Source: Acinetobacter sp. WCHAc010034 (GTDB lineage Bacteria > Pseudomonadota > Gammaproteobacteria > Pseudomonadales > Moraxellaceae). Taken from it: 64,000 nt of DNA. This document shows, piece after piece, positions 27,886-34,836 of this stretch. A program made the position numbers and the translations under genes. The stretch is from NCBI RefSeq assembly GCF_001696615.3, contig NZ_CP032279.1, positions 2,914,001 to 2,978,000 of the forward strand. The letters are read 5' to 3'. The notes beneath the pieces are model-generated. The model saw only the letters and a list, made by a program, of their open reading frames with translations. It did not search any database and was not told where the DNA came from. The first letter of the stretch is position 1, and the number at the start of each line of letters is the position of its first letter.

Positions 27886-28875
27886 TTATTGAGAATTGGC
27901 GCAATAATTCTCCTGATAAGGCCGCTGGTGCTTGAGTACGCCATAACAAAGATGAATCAGCTTCCTCATTGCAGCGCCAACCGCCATCATCTTGGTTTTG
28001 CCATTGGCCAGCAGCCTGTCATTCATCCCCTTTATGTGGGGATTATGCCGGGTTGCGACAATCGCCGCCATATATAAGCCGGCCCGTATTTTCGACGGGC
28101 CGGCTTTGGATAGGCGGCTCCTGCCGTGAATGGAGCTGCCCGACTGCCTTTGAATGGGCACCAGGCCGGCAAAGGCCGCCGCCTGGCTCGCCCTTTCAAA
28201 AGCATGGCTGCGCAAGAAGCTGAGCATTAATAAACTGGTCCGGTCTGCAATGGCCGGAATGCTGCTGAGCAGCGCCTTGTCATTTTTTAAATCAGGATGC
28301 TGATCAATGTGGTCATCAATCTGCCGGTCGAGATCCTGAATATGCCTGCTTAACTGCTTAATATTCTTATGGATCGACTGAAGTACCGGTTCTATCGTGA
28401 AGGTAGACTCCGCTTTTTCCAAACGGTTTTCTTCACGCTGCAGATCTTCACCAAGCACAGCCCTTCGATCCAGCAAAGCATTCAGCAGTTGAATATGTCC
28501 AGGCAGAGGCTGCCAAAAATGCAGATCCGCAGTCATCGCAAACCGGGCCAGAACTTCACTGTCAGCCTTGTCTGTCTTATTCAGCCTGGACATGCTCTGA
28601 GCAAAATACCGGGCTCTGGCGGGATTCGCCACACAGACTTGAAAGCCTGCATCAAATAAATATCCAGCTAGGCGTTCATGATAGACAGAAGTGGCTTCCA
28701 TTAAGGCAATGGCCTGCGCAGGGCCTGCAGCATGATGATTCAGCCAGGCCTGAAGCTGTTCAAAGCCTTTGGGCGTATTCGGAAAGGTTTTGGTTTTCTT
28801 TTTGCCTGCAGAATCTTCTAAAATCAGACAGCAGTCAATTTTAGCTTTTGCAATATCAATACCGAGATAAAACAT
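27886..28875 (-). CDS. IS110-family transposase (DEDD/serine recombinase)
   Basis: Full-length 329-aa IS110-type recombinase. The N-terminal RuvC-like DEDD domain has Asp in YLGIDIAKAKIDC, Glu in ALMEATSVYHE and paired Asp in NKTDKADSEVLARF. The C-terminal Tnp_20 domain (LLSSIPAIADRTSLLMLSFL...FAGLVPIQRQSGSSIHGRSRLSKAGPSKIRAGLYMAA) carries the nucleophilic Ser region. No frameshift is seen, so the element may be active. Members of this family are guided to target DNA by a bridge RNA encoded in the element's non-coding end. Confidence 0.92.
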   Translation of the reverse strand: MFYLGIDIAKAKIDCCLILEDSAGKKKTKTFPNTPKGFEQLQAWLNHHAAGPAQAIALMEATSVYHERLAGYLFDAGFQVCVANPARARYFAQSMSRLNKTDKADSEVLARFAMTADLHFWQPLPGHIQLLNALLDRRAVLGEDLQREENRLEKAESTFTIEPVLQSIHKNIKQLSRHIQDLDRQIDDHIDQHPDLKNDKALLSSIPAIADRTSLLMLSFLRSHAFERASQAAAFAGLVPIQRQSGSSIHGRSRLSKAGPSKIRAGLYMAAIVATRHNPHIKGMNDRLLANGKTKMMAVGAAMRKLIHLCYGVLKHQRPYQENYCANSQ

Positions 28876-29005
28876 AATCTTACCTGCCTTATTTATTCAA
28901 TTATTTTTTTTCAGCATAACCGCCGTCTTTTCTTGCGAATCCAGCATCGAGGTGCTTAGTTACCGTCCAGAGTTGTGCAGGCAGTCAGGGCAAACAGCAG
29001 GTTTT
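28876..29005 (-). ncRNA. Candidate bridge-RNA region of the IS110-family element
   Basis: A non-coding leader between the transposase start and the subterminal repeat. Read on the minus strand it contains several short self-complementary stretches (for example GCACC/GATGC and the CTGCCTGC/GCAGGCAG area) and no ORF. In IS110-group elements this position encodes the target-choosing bridge RNA. The assignment rests on position and family knowledge; RNA loops matching the donor and target were not derived. Confidence 0.35.
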
Positions 29006-29212
29006 ATCTTTGGGCCAAACTTTAAGTTTTAGTAAACAACCAAACTCTGCTGTTTGCGTATAGTGAGAGCTAATCACTATGTGAATTAAGATACAAGTAA
29101 AAGTCTTTTGTTGCCCATACACGGCATCCATGCCGCACTCGCGTATCCGAAGTTTTACTCAAGGGCCTAGGAAGCTGAAAGCTAAAGGGGATTTTTGAGG
29201 AATCGTTTAAGC

Positions 29213-29236
29213 AAACTCAGTTATATAGCTGAGTTT
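29213..29236. terminator. Hairpin with T-rich tail right of the IS110 element
   Basis: AAACTCAG-N8-CTGAGTTT followed by one further T. It overlaps the start of the right copy of the diverged direct repeat. No gene ends beside it, so its role is unclear. Confidence 0.35.
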
Positions 29237-29325
29237 TGAAATCTACACTGCACATAATTTCCCATAAAATATGATTTCATTAGGTTTTGGGTGCGGCAGC
29301 TATTTAAGTGATTAACTATAGTCTT
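29223..29325. repeat. Diverged direct repeat, right copy
   Basis: Partner of 27684-27785. The two share ATATAGCT near the start, ATAATTTCC(T/C)ATAAAATATG in the middle and CTATTTA near the end. Confidence 0.5.
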
Positions 29326-29391
29326 TACGCCGAACAGGCGTAATGTGCTTCAGTAGCTTGGTGAGCGCGGTGGTCGGGAAACTGCAGGCGC

Positions 29392-30006
29392 TTAGGCCGA
29401 GTTCTTGCGCTGCCGGCGTCTATACCACAGCCATGCCAGAACTGCGCCGGCAATGGCCAAAATACTGTAGCCGGCGCGGCTGAAAATCTCATGCATCAGC
29501 GCCTGATTTTCGCCAAAATAAAAGCCCACGCAGGCCAGAAAAGTCGTCCAGATGACGGTGCCAAGGCTGCTGTAAAGCATAAATTTCCAGAAGGGCATGC
29601 GGCTCATGCCGGCGGGAATGCTGATCAGCGAGCGCACGGCGGGAATCATGCGCCCGAAAAATACAATGCGGTGGCCGTATTGCTGAAACCAGAGCAAAGA
29701 TTTTCTGACATCTTCAGATTTGATAAACAGGTATTTGCCGTAGCAGTCGGTAAAGCGGAAAATCGTCTCATGATTGAATTTATAGCCCACCCAGTACAGC
29801 ACGGCGGCGGCCGCCAGTGAGCCGATGCAGCCGGAGATAATCACGCCAATCAGCGCCAGCTGCCCTTGCGAGGCGGCATAGCCGGCGGAAGGCATAATGA
29901 TTTCAGACGGAATCGGCGGGAAGACGTTATCCAAAAACATCAGCAGGGCAATGCCGAGATAGCCCAGCTGCTCCATAACCGAAATGATCCAGTCCTGTAT
30001 GCCCAT
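29392..30006 (-). CDS. DedA/SNARE-associated family membrane protein
   Basis: A 204-aa DedA-family inner-membrane protein; some members recycle undecaprenyl phosphate or phosphatidylethanolamine and help maintain proton-motive force. Family hallmarks are present: the re-entrant DNVFPPIPSEIIMPSAGYAA near residues 25-45 with the conserved Glu and Pro, and GRMIPAVRSLISIPAGMSRMP with the paired Arg near residues 120-135. At least four hydrophobic segments are seen. A basic tail RRRQRKNSA ends the protein. It appears to be a single-gene unit. Confidence 0.9.
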   Translation of the reverse strand: MGIQDWIISVMEQLGYLGIALLMFLDNVFPPIPSEIIMPSAGYAASQGQLALIGVIISGCIGSLAAAAVLYWVGYKFNHETIFRFTDCYGKYLFIKSEDVRKSLLWFQQYGHRIVFFGRMIPAVRSLISIPAGMSRMPFWKFMLYSSLGTVIWTTFLACVGFYFGENQALMHEIFSRAGYSILAIAGAVLAWLWYRRRQRKNSA

Positions 30007-30192
30007 AGCGCTTTAACCTGTTTAAATAATTCAATAATAAAGGGTTTCAGCGCAGAATTATGTAGCTTTATTTAAGCTTGCGCGGAGTTTCATCGCATGG
30101 CTTGCGCGGGCGGGCTGAATGAAAAGCAGGGCAGCCACATAAAAAAGGCCGCAAAATTGCTTTTGCGGCCTTTTCAGTTCAGCGTGCGCAGA

Positions 30193-31125
30193 TTACAGGC
30201 GCTTGCGCTTCGCCGCCGCAATTTGCGACTGGCGCATGCGGAAGCCTTCTTTCTGCTTTTCAGAGGTTTTGTCGATGCAGTATTTGCATGACACGCCGTG
30301 CTCATAGCTGGCCAGCGCAGCTTCATCAGGAAGCAAAGGCCAGCCGCAGGCGTGGCATTTAATATTCGCGCCTTCTTCCATGCCGTGAGTTACCGCGGTG
30401 CGGCCGTCAAAGACAAAGCATTCGCCTTCCCACATGCTTTCTTCAGCCGGGGTTTCTTCAAGGTATTTCAAAATGCCGCCTTTCAGGTGGTATACTTCCT
30501 GAAAGCCTTCCTGCAGCAGCAGTGAAGTTGATTTTTCACAGCGGATGCCGCCGGTGCAGAACATGGCGATTTTCTTATCTTTATGCTCTGCGAGATTCTG
30601 CTTTACGTATTCCGGAAATTCGCGGAAAGTTTCAGTTTTCGGGTCAATTGCGCCTTTGAACGTGCCGGCTTTATATTCGTAGTCATTGCGCGTATCTACC
30701 AGAATAACGTCATCGCGGGCAATCAGCTCATTCCATTCTTTCGGGTCCAGGTAGTGGCCGACTAAGTCGCGCGGCTTCACTTCTACGCCTAAAGTGACAA
30801 TTTCTGTTTTATGCTTGATTTTCATTTTGCGGAACGGCTTTTCAGAGCTGTGAGACTCTTTATATTCCATTGACGCAAAGCCTTCATTCAAAAGAAATTG
30901 ATGAATGACATCTACAGACTGGCGGTCACCGGCAACGGTGCCGTTAATGCCTTCGTCTGCCACAATCAGAGTACCGCACAGGTTGATGGTTTTTACCAAA
31001 TCGAGCAGGCGCTGCTGCAAGCCTGCAGAGTCCTGAACTTCTTTGAATTGATAAAGCGCTGCAACAACCCAGCCTGCGGCCGCATGCTGTTCTACAGGTG
31101 CAAGCTGTTCTACAGTAGCGTTCAT
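30193..31125 (-). CDS. trhO: tRNA uridine-34 5-hydroxylase TrhO (YceA-type rhodanese)
   Basis: Rhodanese-fold enzyme (310 aa) that makes 5-hydroxyuridine at tRNA position 34 with oxygen. It has an N-terminal acylphosphatase-like domain (ALYQFKEVQD...GTLIVADEGINGTVAG), a central rhodanese domain with the active-site Cys in MFCTGGIRCEKSTSLLLQEGF, and a C-terminal Cys-rich zinc-like segment (CHACGWPL..., VSCKYCIDKTSEKQK). The start at ATG 31125 is chosen because GGAG lies just upstream; the open frame continues back to 31359 but that extra part is Arg/Cys-rich and unlike any TrhO. Confidence 0.92.
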   Translation of the reverse strand: MNATVEQLAPVEQHAAAGWVVAALYQFKEVQDSAGLQQRLLDLVKTINLCGTLIVADEGINGTVAGDRQSVDVIHQFLLNEGFASMEYKESHSSEKPFRKMKIKHKTEIVTLGVEVKPRDLVGHYLDPKEWNELIARDDVILVDTRNDYEYKAGTFKGAIDPKTETFREFPEYVKQNLAEHKDKKIAMFCTGGIRCEKSTSLLLQEGFQEVYHLKGGILKYLEETPAEESMWEGECFVFDGRTAVTHGMEEGANIKCHACGWPLLPDEAALASYEHGVSCKYCIDKTSEKQKEGFRMRQSQIAAAKRKRL

Positions 31126-31304
31126 GGATACTCCAATTAAGACAGTGAATTTTTTAAAGGCGCATATTTTAGCGCGAATTGCGCGAATATGCGAGCAATA
31201 TGCCCGGCATTCACAGCTTCTCATCCAGCGGGAGAGGGTGTATATTCTTGGCCTGCCGGTTTGACGCCGGTTCAGCGGATTTGATGATTTTTTAGGAGCA
31301 TGCT

Positions 31305-31793
31305 TTGAGTACGGATCGCCGGATTGCCTCACTGACCCCGTGCGCGGGGCGCTGTTCAACCGTGTTTGGCGACTCAGTTTGCCGCGGCTGCCGGCGCTTT
31401 AACCATGAAGTGATCAAGTGGAACAGCTATACGCCGGAACAGCACAGCGCTGTATGGAAAAGGCTGGATGCGCAGCTGGATCAGATCCTTGTTCCGATGC
31501 TTCCTTTTGCCGACTTGTGCCATGTTGAAGGCTTTGTGCTGTCTAAGCGCGCGCGCTTGCGCCCGGATGCCAGCCCAGGCCGCAAGCTGTACCATGCCCT
31601 GAAAATCTGCGAGAAAAATAAAAATTTTGCTGATGAAAGCGGCCTGGGAATTCAAGGCAGCCGCGTTAAGCCCTTGTGGCAGGAATTTGAACGGCGCGTG
31701 CTGGCGCTGGCCGAGGCCAGCTATGATTTGGCCTTTTTGCGGGCAGACGGCATCAGCCATAATTTGATCCACAGGGCGGAAGACGATGAGTGA
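31305..31793 (+). CDS. DUF1289 family protein
   Basis: A 162-aa protein whose N terminus is a DUF1289 domain: TPCAGRCSTVFGDSVCRGCRRFNHEVIKWNSYTPEQHSAVWKRLD, with four Cys spaced as in a small metal-binding site. The C-terminal part is not part of the named domain and is conserved mainly within Acinetobacter relatives as far as I can tell. The start is TTG, supported by AGGAG eight bases upstream; an ATG slightly earlier is out of frame and stops at once. Function unknown. Divergent from trhO. Confidence 0.75.
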   Translation: MSTDRRIASLTPCAGRCSTVFGDSVCRGCRRFNHEVIKWNSYTPEQHSAVWKRLDAQLDQILVPMLPFADLCHVEGFVLSKRARLRPDASPGRKLYHALKICEKNKNFADESGLGIQGSRVKPLWQEFERRVLALAEASYDLAFLRADGISHNLIHRAEDDE

Positions 31794-31843
31794 AAGCTTT
31801 TTTATACCATCCGGGAAAATAAATAGATGAAGCGGGCGCAGCC

Positions 31844-32461
31844 ATGAATGTTGTTGAGTTTATTTTGTATTGTGCGGCCGTGATTGTGATGATCGCGACG
31901 CCGGGGCCAGTGATGCTGCTGGTGGCCAGCGCCGGTCTGCAGGGTGGCTATAAAAAGGCGCTGCAGACCATCTTTGGCACGAACTTGGCCTCACTGATTT
32001 TAATCGCGCTATCGGTGCTGATTCTGAAAGGCTTTTTAACGGTTGATGCGCAATGGTTTAATGCCATTAAAATTCTAGGCTGCCTGTATATTGCCTATAT
32101 CGGCCTGCAGATTTTAAGGGAAGCGCTGCAGGCGCCGCCGTCCGACGCATCCGGCAGCATGCAGCTGCAGGCTGTGCGGGGCGGCTTTAAGCAGGGTTTT
32201 CTGGTGGGCATTTCCAATCCTAAGGATATTATCTTTTTTGCGTCATTTTTCCCGCAGTTTACCGGCATCACCTCAGAGCTGAATGTCAGCTTGGCCGTGC
32301 TGACGGTGACCTGGATTATTCTGGATTTCAGCACGCTGTCCCTGGTGTATCTGGGGTTCAACCGGCTGGCGCAATCCAGGCTGTATGCAAAGCTTTTGGC
32401 CGGCTGCGGCCTGATGCTGGTCGCTGTGGCGCTGTACGGCATTTATTCGGCGCTGTTTTGA
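31844..32461 (+). CDS. LysE/RhtB-family amino-acid exporter
   Basis: Six-helix inner-membrane exporter of the LysE/RhtB family (205 aa). It has the signature MIATPGPVMLLVASAGLQGGYKKALQTIFG near the N terminus and GFLVGISNPKDIIFFASFFPQF in the middle. The exported amino acid or metabolite cannot be deduced. Its last 19 bp overlap the end of the convergent TetR gene, so no terminator separates the two and transcripts must overlap. Confidence 0.88.
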   Translation: MNVVEFILYCAAVIVMIATPGPVMLLVASAGLQGGYKKALQTIFGTNLASLILIALSVLILKGFLTVDAQWFNAIKILGCLYIAYIGLQILREALQAPPSDASGSMQLQAVRGGFKQGFLVGISNPKDIIFFASFFPQFTGITSELNVSLAVLTVTWIILDFSTLSLVYLGFNRLAQSRLYAKLLAGCGLMLVAVALYGIYSALF

Positions 32462-33003
32462 AAGCAGGCAGTCATTTTAAACAGCAGCTTTTTTGAATGG
32501 GCTGCTGTTTCAGCATCATAGCCTTCCACTAAAAAGCGGCTGATCAGGCCTTCAAGCTGATGGTAGAACATCGCGCTGAGTTCCTGAGCGCCGTTTAGTT
32601 CGGCCGTGCATTGCGCAATCAGCCCGCGCAGCCAGAGCTTATGCGCCTTGGCGATCTGATGGATTTCCGCTTCCTGCGAGGAAGACTCACTCACGGCGCG
32701 GACAAATAAGCAGCCTTTGAAATGGTCCGCCTGAAACCACTGCATGTGCCAGTCATAAATCCGCTCCAGCGCATCCAAGCCCTGCGCATCCGCCGCATAG
32801 TCCATCAGGCTTTGCCTGAAGCGCAGATCGCGCTCTTTAAGCACCTCCTGCACCAGCTGCTGCTTATTTTTAAAATGCGTGTACAGCGTGGTTTTGGAGC
32901 AGCCGGATTCATCGCGGATTAAATCCACCCCAACGCCGGTAAAGCTGTGCTGATTGAACAGCTGCTCAGCTGTGCTGAGAATTTTCTGCGCCGATTTAGA
33001 CAT
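32443..33003 (-). CDS. TetR-family transcriptional regulator
   Basis: A 186-aa TetR-family repressor. The N-terminal helix-turn-helix is clear (KILSTAEQLFNQHSFTGVGVDLIRDESGCSKTTLYTHFKNKQQLVQEVLKER, residues 5-58), and the C-terminal ligand domain is longer and less conserved. Start at ATG 33003, with GGAAGGAAA upstream; an ORF start at 33084 would run through the operator. It is divergent from the HPP gene with a perfect 16-bp palindrome between them, so it probably represses itself and that gene, and perhaps also LysE, which it faces. Confidence 0.9.
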   Translation of the reverse strand: MSKSAQKILSTAEQLFNQHSFTGVGVDLIRDESGCSKTTLYTHFKNKQQLVQEVLKERDLRFRQSLMDYAADAQGLDALERIYDWHMQWFQADHFKGCLFVRAVSESSSQEAEIHQIAKAHKLWLRGLIAQCTAELNGAQELSAMFYHQLEGLISRFLVEGYDAETAAHSKKLLFKMTACFQNSAE

Positions 33004-33033
33004 TTCGCCGTTTCCTTCCGCATATTTGCAATA

Positions 33034-33049
33034 AGTACAGATCTGTACT
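33034..33049. promoter_or_regulatory. TetR-type operator in the tetR/HPP intergenic region
   Basis: Perfect palindrome AGTACAGATCTGTACT, centred about 40 bp from the TetR start and about 60 bp from the HPP start. The core TACAGATCTGTA is typical of TetR-family operators. Confidence 0.7.
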
Positions 33050-33102
33050 ATTTTAATTTTAGCGCGCTGACTGTCTAAAATCAATTGTAAGGGGAATGCG
33101 GG

Positions 33103-33636
33103 ATGCTTTTATTTCAGGGCCGGGGAAAACCGGCGCAGCGGCCGGCGGCTGCCGATCTGCTGCGCGGCTTAATCGGAGGCGGCCTCAGTGTGTACATGCT
33201 GCTGGCGCTCACGGAATATTCCGGGCATATGTGGATTATGGCGCCGTTTGGCGCGAGCTGCGTGCTGCTGTATGCCGCCCCGCAGTCGCCGCTGGCGCAG
33301 CCGCGGAACATTATTCTGGGGCATCTGATTTCGGCATTTGTGGGCCTGTGCTTTGCGCACTGGCTGCCAGTCAATATGTTCAGCATCTCGCTGGCTACTG
33401 GGCTGGCCATTGCCTGCATGCAGTTTTTAGGCTGCGTGCATCCGCCGGCCGGCGCAAATCCGCTGCTGATTCTGCTGACGGCGCAAACCGCGCAGTATGG
33501 CTGGAGCTTTCTGCTGTTTCCGGTCTTGGCGGGCGCAGTGAGCCTGGTTGCGGCGGCTTATGCGGTCAATCATCTGGCGCTTTTGGCGCAGCGTCTGGCA
33601 CTTTTCTTGGTTCGGCTGAAGGCGGAAAAAGGCTGA
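33103..33636 (+). CDS. HPP-family membrane protein
   Basis: A 177-aa membrane protein of the HPP family, four or five hydrophobic helices, with the name-giving motif CVHPPAGANPLLILLTAQ around residues 110-127 and FGASCVLLYAAPQSPLAQPRNIILGHL near the middle. Related proteins transport nitrite in chloroplasts and cyanobacteria, but in bacteria the substrate is generally not known. Probably regulated by the divergent TetR protein through the palindrome at 33034. Confidence 0.8.
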   Translation: MLLFQGRGKPAQRPAAADLLRGLIGGGLSVYMLLALTEYSGHMWIMAPFGASCVLLYAAPQSPLAQPRNIILGHLISAFVGLCFAHWLPVNMFSISLATGLAIACMQFLGCVHPPAGANPLLILLTAQTAQYGWSFLLFPVLAGAVSLVAAAYAVNHLALLAQRLALFLVRLKAEKG

Positions 33637-33748
33637 GGGCCTCGCAGGCGGGGCTAATCTGATGCTATTGCTGTTCTGCAGGCTGATCAAAAAATCCCAG
33701 CTAGGCTGCGCTGCTGGGATTGCGGATCTTAAAGGCTGTGTGCCGCTG

Positions 33749-34408
33749 TTAAAGCTTGTGCGCTAAGCGGTACTGCACAATTTCGTCGATGCTGATCAGC
33801 GTTAAATGATGGGTTTGGGCATAGGCTAACACTTGAATGCCGGATGCCATGGTGCCGTCGGAATTGGTGAGCTCGCACAGCACGCCGGCAGGCTTCAGTC
33901 CGGCCAGCCGTGCTAAGTCGGTGCTGCCTTCGGTATGGCCGCGCCGGGTCAGCACGCCGCCGCTGCGTGCGCGCAGAGGGAAGACGTGGCCGGGGCGGTT
34001 TAAATCGCCGGGCATTGCGCCGTCTTTAATGGCGGCGTGAATGGTGGTGGTGCGGTCTTTTGCGGAAACCCCGGTGGTGACGCCCTCAGCAGCCTCAATG
34101 GTCACGGTAAAGGCGGTTTTGAACTGGCTGGAGTTGTCATCCACCATAGGCGGCAGCTGCAGATGGTTCGACAGCTCATCGGTCAGGCACAGGCAGACAA
34201 TGCCTGAACCGTCGCGGATCATGCGGGCCATGGTTTCTACAGTCAGAGTTTCAGCAGCTACAATCAGGTCGGCTTCATTTTCTCGGTCAAAATCATCCAT
34301 GACCAGAACAGGCTTGCCTTGGCGCAGGTCTTCCAGCGCCTGCTGAATGCGCTGCTCAAAAGGGGGAAGTGCAGAAAAGAAAATTTCGGGTTGAATTAAA
34401 CTGGACAT
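33749..34408 (-). CDS. ribB: 3,4-dihydroxy-2-butanone-4-phosphate synthase
   Basis: RibB (219 aa) makes the four-carbon precursor of riboflavin from ribulose 5-phosphate with Mg2+. The active-site stretch [18 protein letters not shown] is at residues 36-53, and [31 protein letters not shown] provides the second catalytic part with the metal-binding His. It lacks the GTP cyclohydrolase II half found in fused RibBA proteins. Preceded on the same strand by an FMN riboswitch, so it is turned down when FMN is plentiful. Confidence 0.95.
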   Translation of the reverse strand: MSSLIQPEIFFSALPPFEQRIQQALEDLRQGKPVLVMDDFDRENEADLIVAAETLTVETMARMIRDGSGIVCLCLTDELSNHLQLPPMVDDNSSQFKTAFTVTIEAAEGVTTGVSAKDRTTTIHAAIKDGAMPGDLNRPGHVFPLRARSGGVLTRRGHTEGSTDLARLAGLKPAGVLCELTNSDGTMASGIQVLAYAQTHHLTLISIDEIVQYRLAHKL

Positions 34409-34456
34409 TGAAACGCTCGCGTAAATTTAAAGTACGGTTGAACATTTCAGGACATT

Positions 34457-34488
34457 GAAAAATAGGCGCAGCAAATCAACTGCAGCGC
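34457..34488 (-). terminator. Candidate expression-platform terminator between the FMN riboswitch and ribB
   Basis: On the minus strand GCGCTGCA and TGCTGCGC pair (one T-T mismatch), followed by a T-rich stretch CTATTTTT, about 50 bp before ribB. Confidence 0.5.
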
Positions 34489-34510
34489 AGGCTGCAATTG
34501 AGCTTGATTA

Positions 34511-34665
34511 CGTCGTCTTCTTTCATCCGGACTATACCGTCGGCTTTGGATTTGCACCAAATCTGCGAAGCGCTGCTGGCAGCGCAAGGCTCGTGGGCTG
34601 ATTCAGTCAGGAATGAATTCATGCTGAACTTACCACCGGTGGGGAATTGCGCCCCGCCCTGAAGC
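34511..34665 (-). ncRNA. FMN riboswitch (RFN element) of ribB
   Basis: The minus strand reads with the conserved RFN blocks: CTTCAGGGCGGGGCG at the 5' end, ATTCCCCACCGG with GGTAA, a variable arm, GCCCACGAGC, CAGATTTGGTGCAAATCC, AAAGCCGACGG and finally TAGTCCGGATGAAAGAAG. All the FMN-binding core segments are present. It is about 155 nt long and ends about 100 nt before ribB. Confidence 0.95.
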
Positions 34666-34836
34666 GATGTGCAGCCATTATAGACCTGTTTGGCGCGCAA
34701 AAGGGGGATTTTGACCGGTGAGTAAACGCAGAATTTAATATAAGCAAAAGAGTTATTTTGATTTGTAAGCATTTTTTTGAAATGCGGAAAAGCGTGCTAT
34801 GTTTGCTTAAGCATCAGGCGCTGTTAAAACATAAAA

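Larger units (their letters stand above)
27853..29016 (-). mobile_element. IS110-family insertion sequence (minimum extent)
   Basis: Minimal extent is set by a near-perfect subterminal inverted repeat: GACCCAAAGATA (27853-27864) against TATCTTTGGGCC (29005-29016), one mismatch in 12. The transposase lies between on the minus strand. IS110 elements usually lack terminal inverted repeats and target duplications, so the true ends, somewhat outside these coordinates, cannot be fixed by eye. The 130-nt non-coding leader upstream of the transposase (28876-29005) is where IS110-group elements encode their bridge RNA. Confidence 0.6.

Noticed and set aside
27684..29325. Repeats around the IS110 element as its target duplication
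   Set aside because: They are about 100 bp long and strongly diverged, while IS110 elements usually make no duplication.
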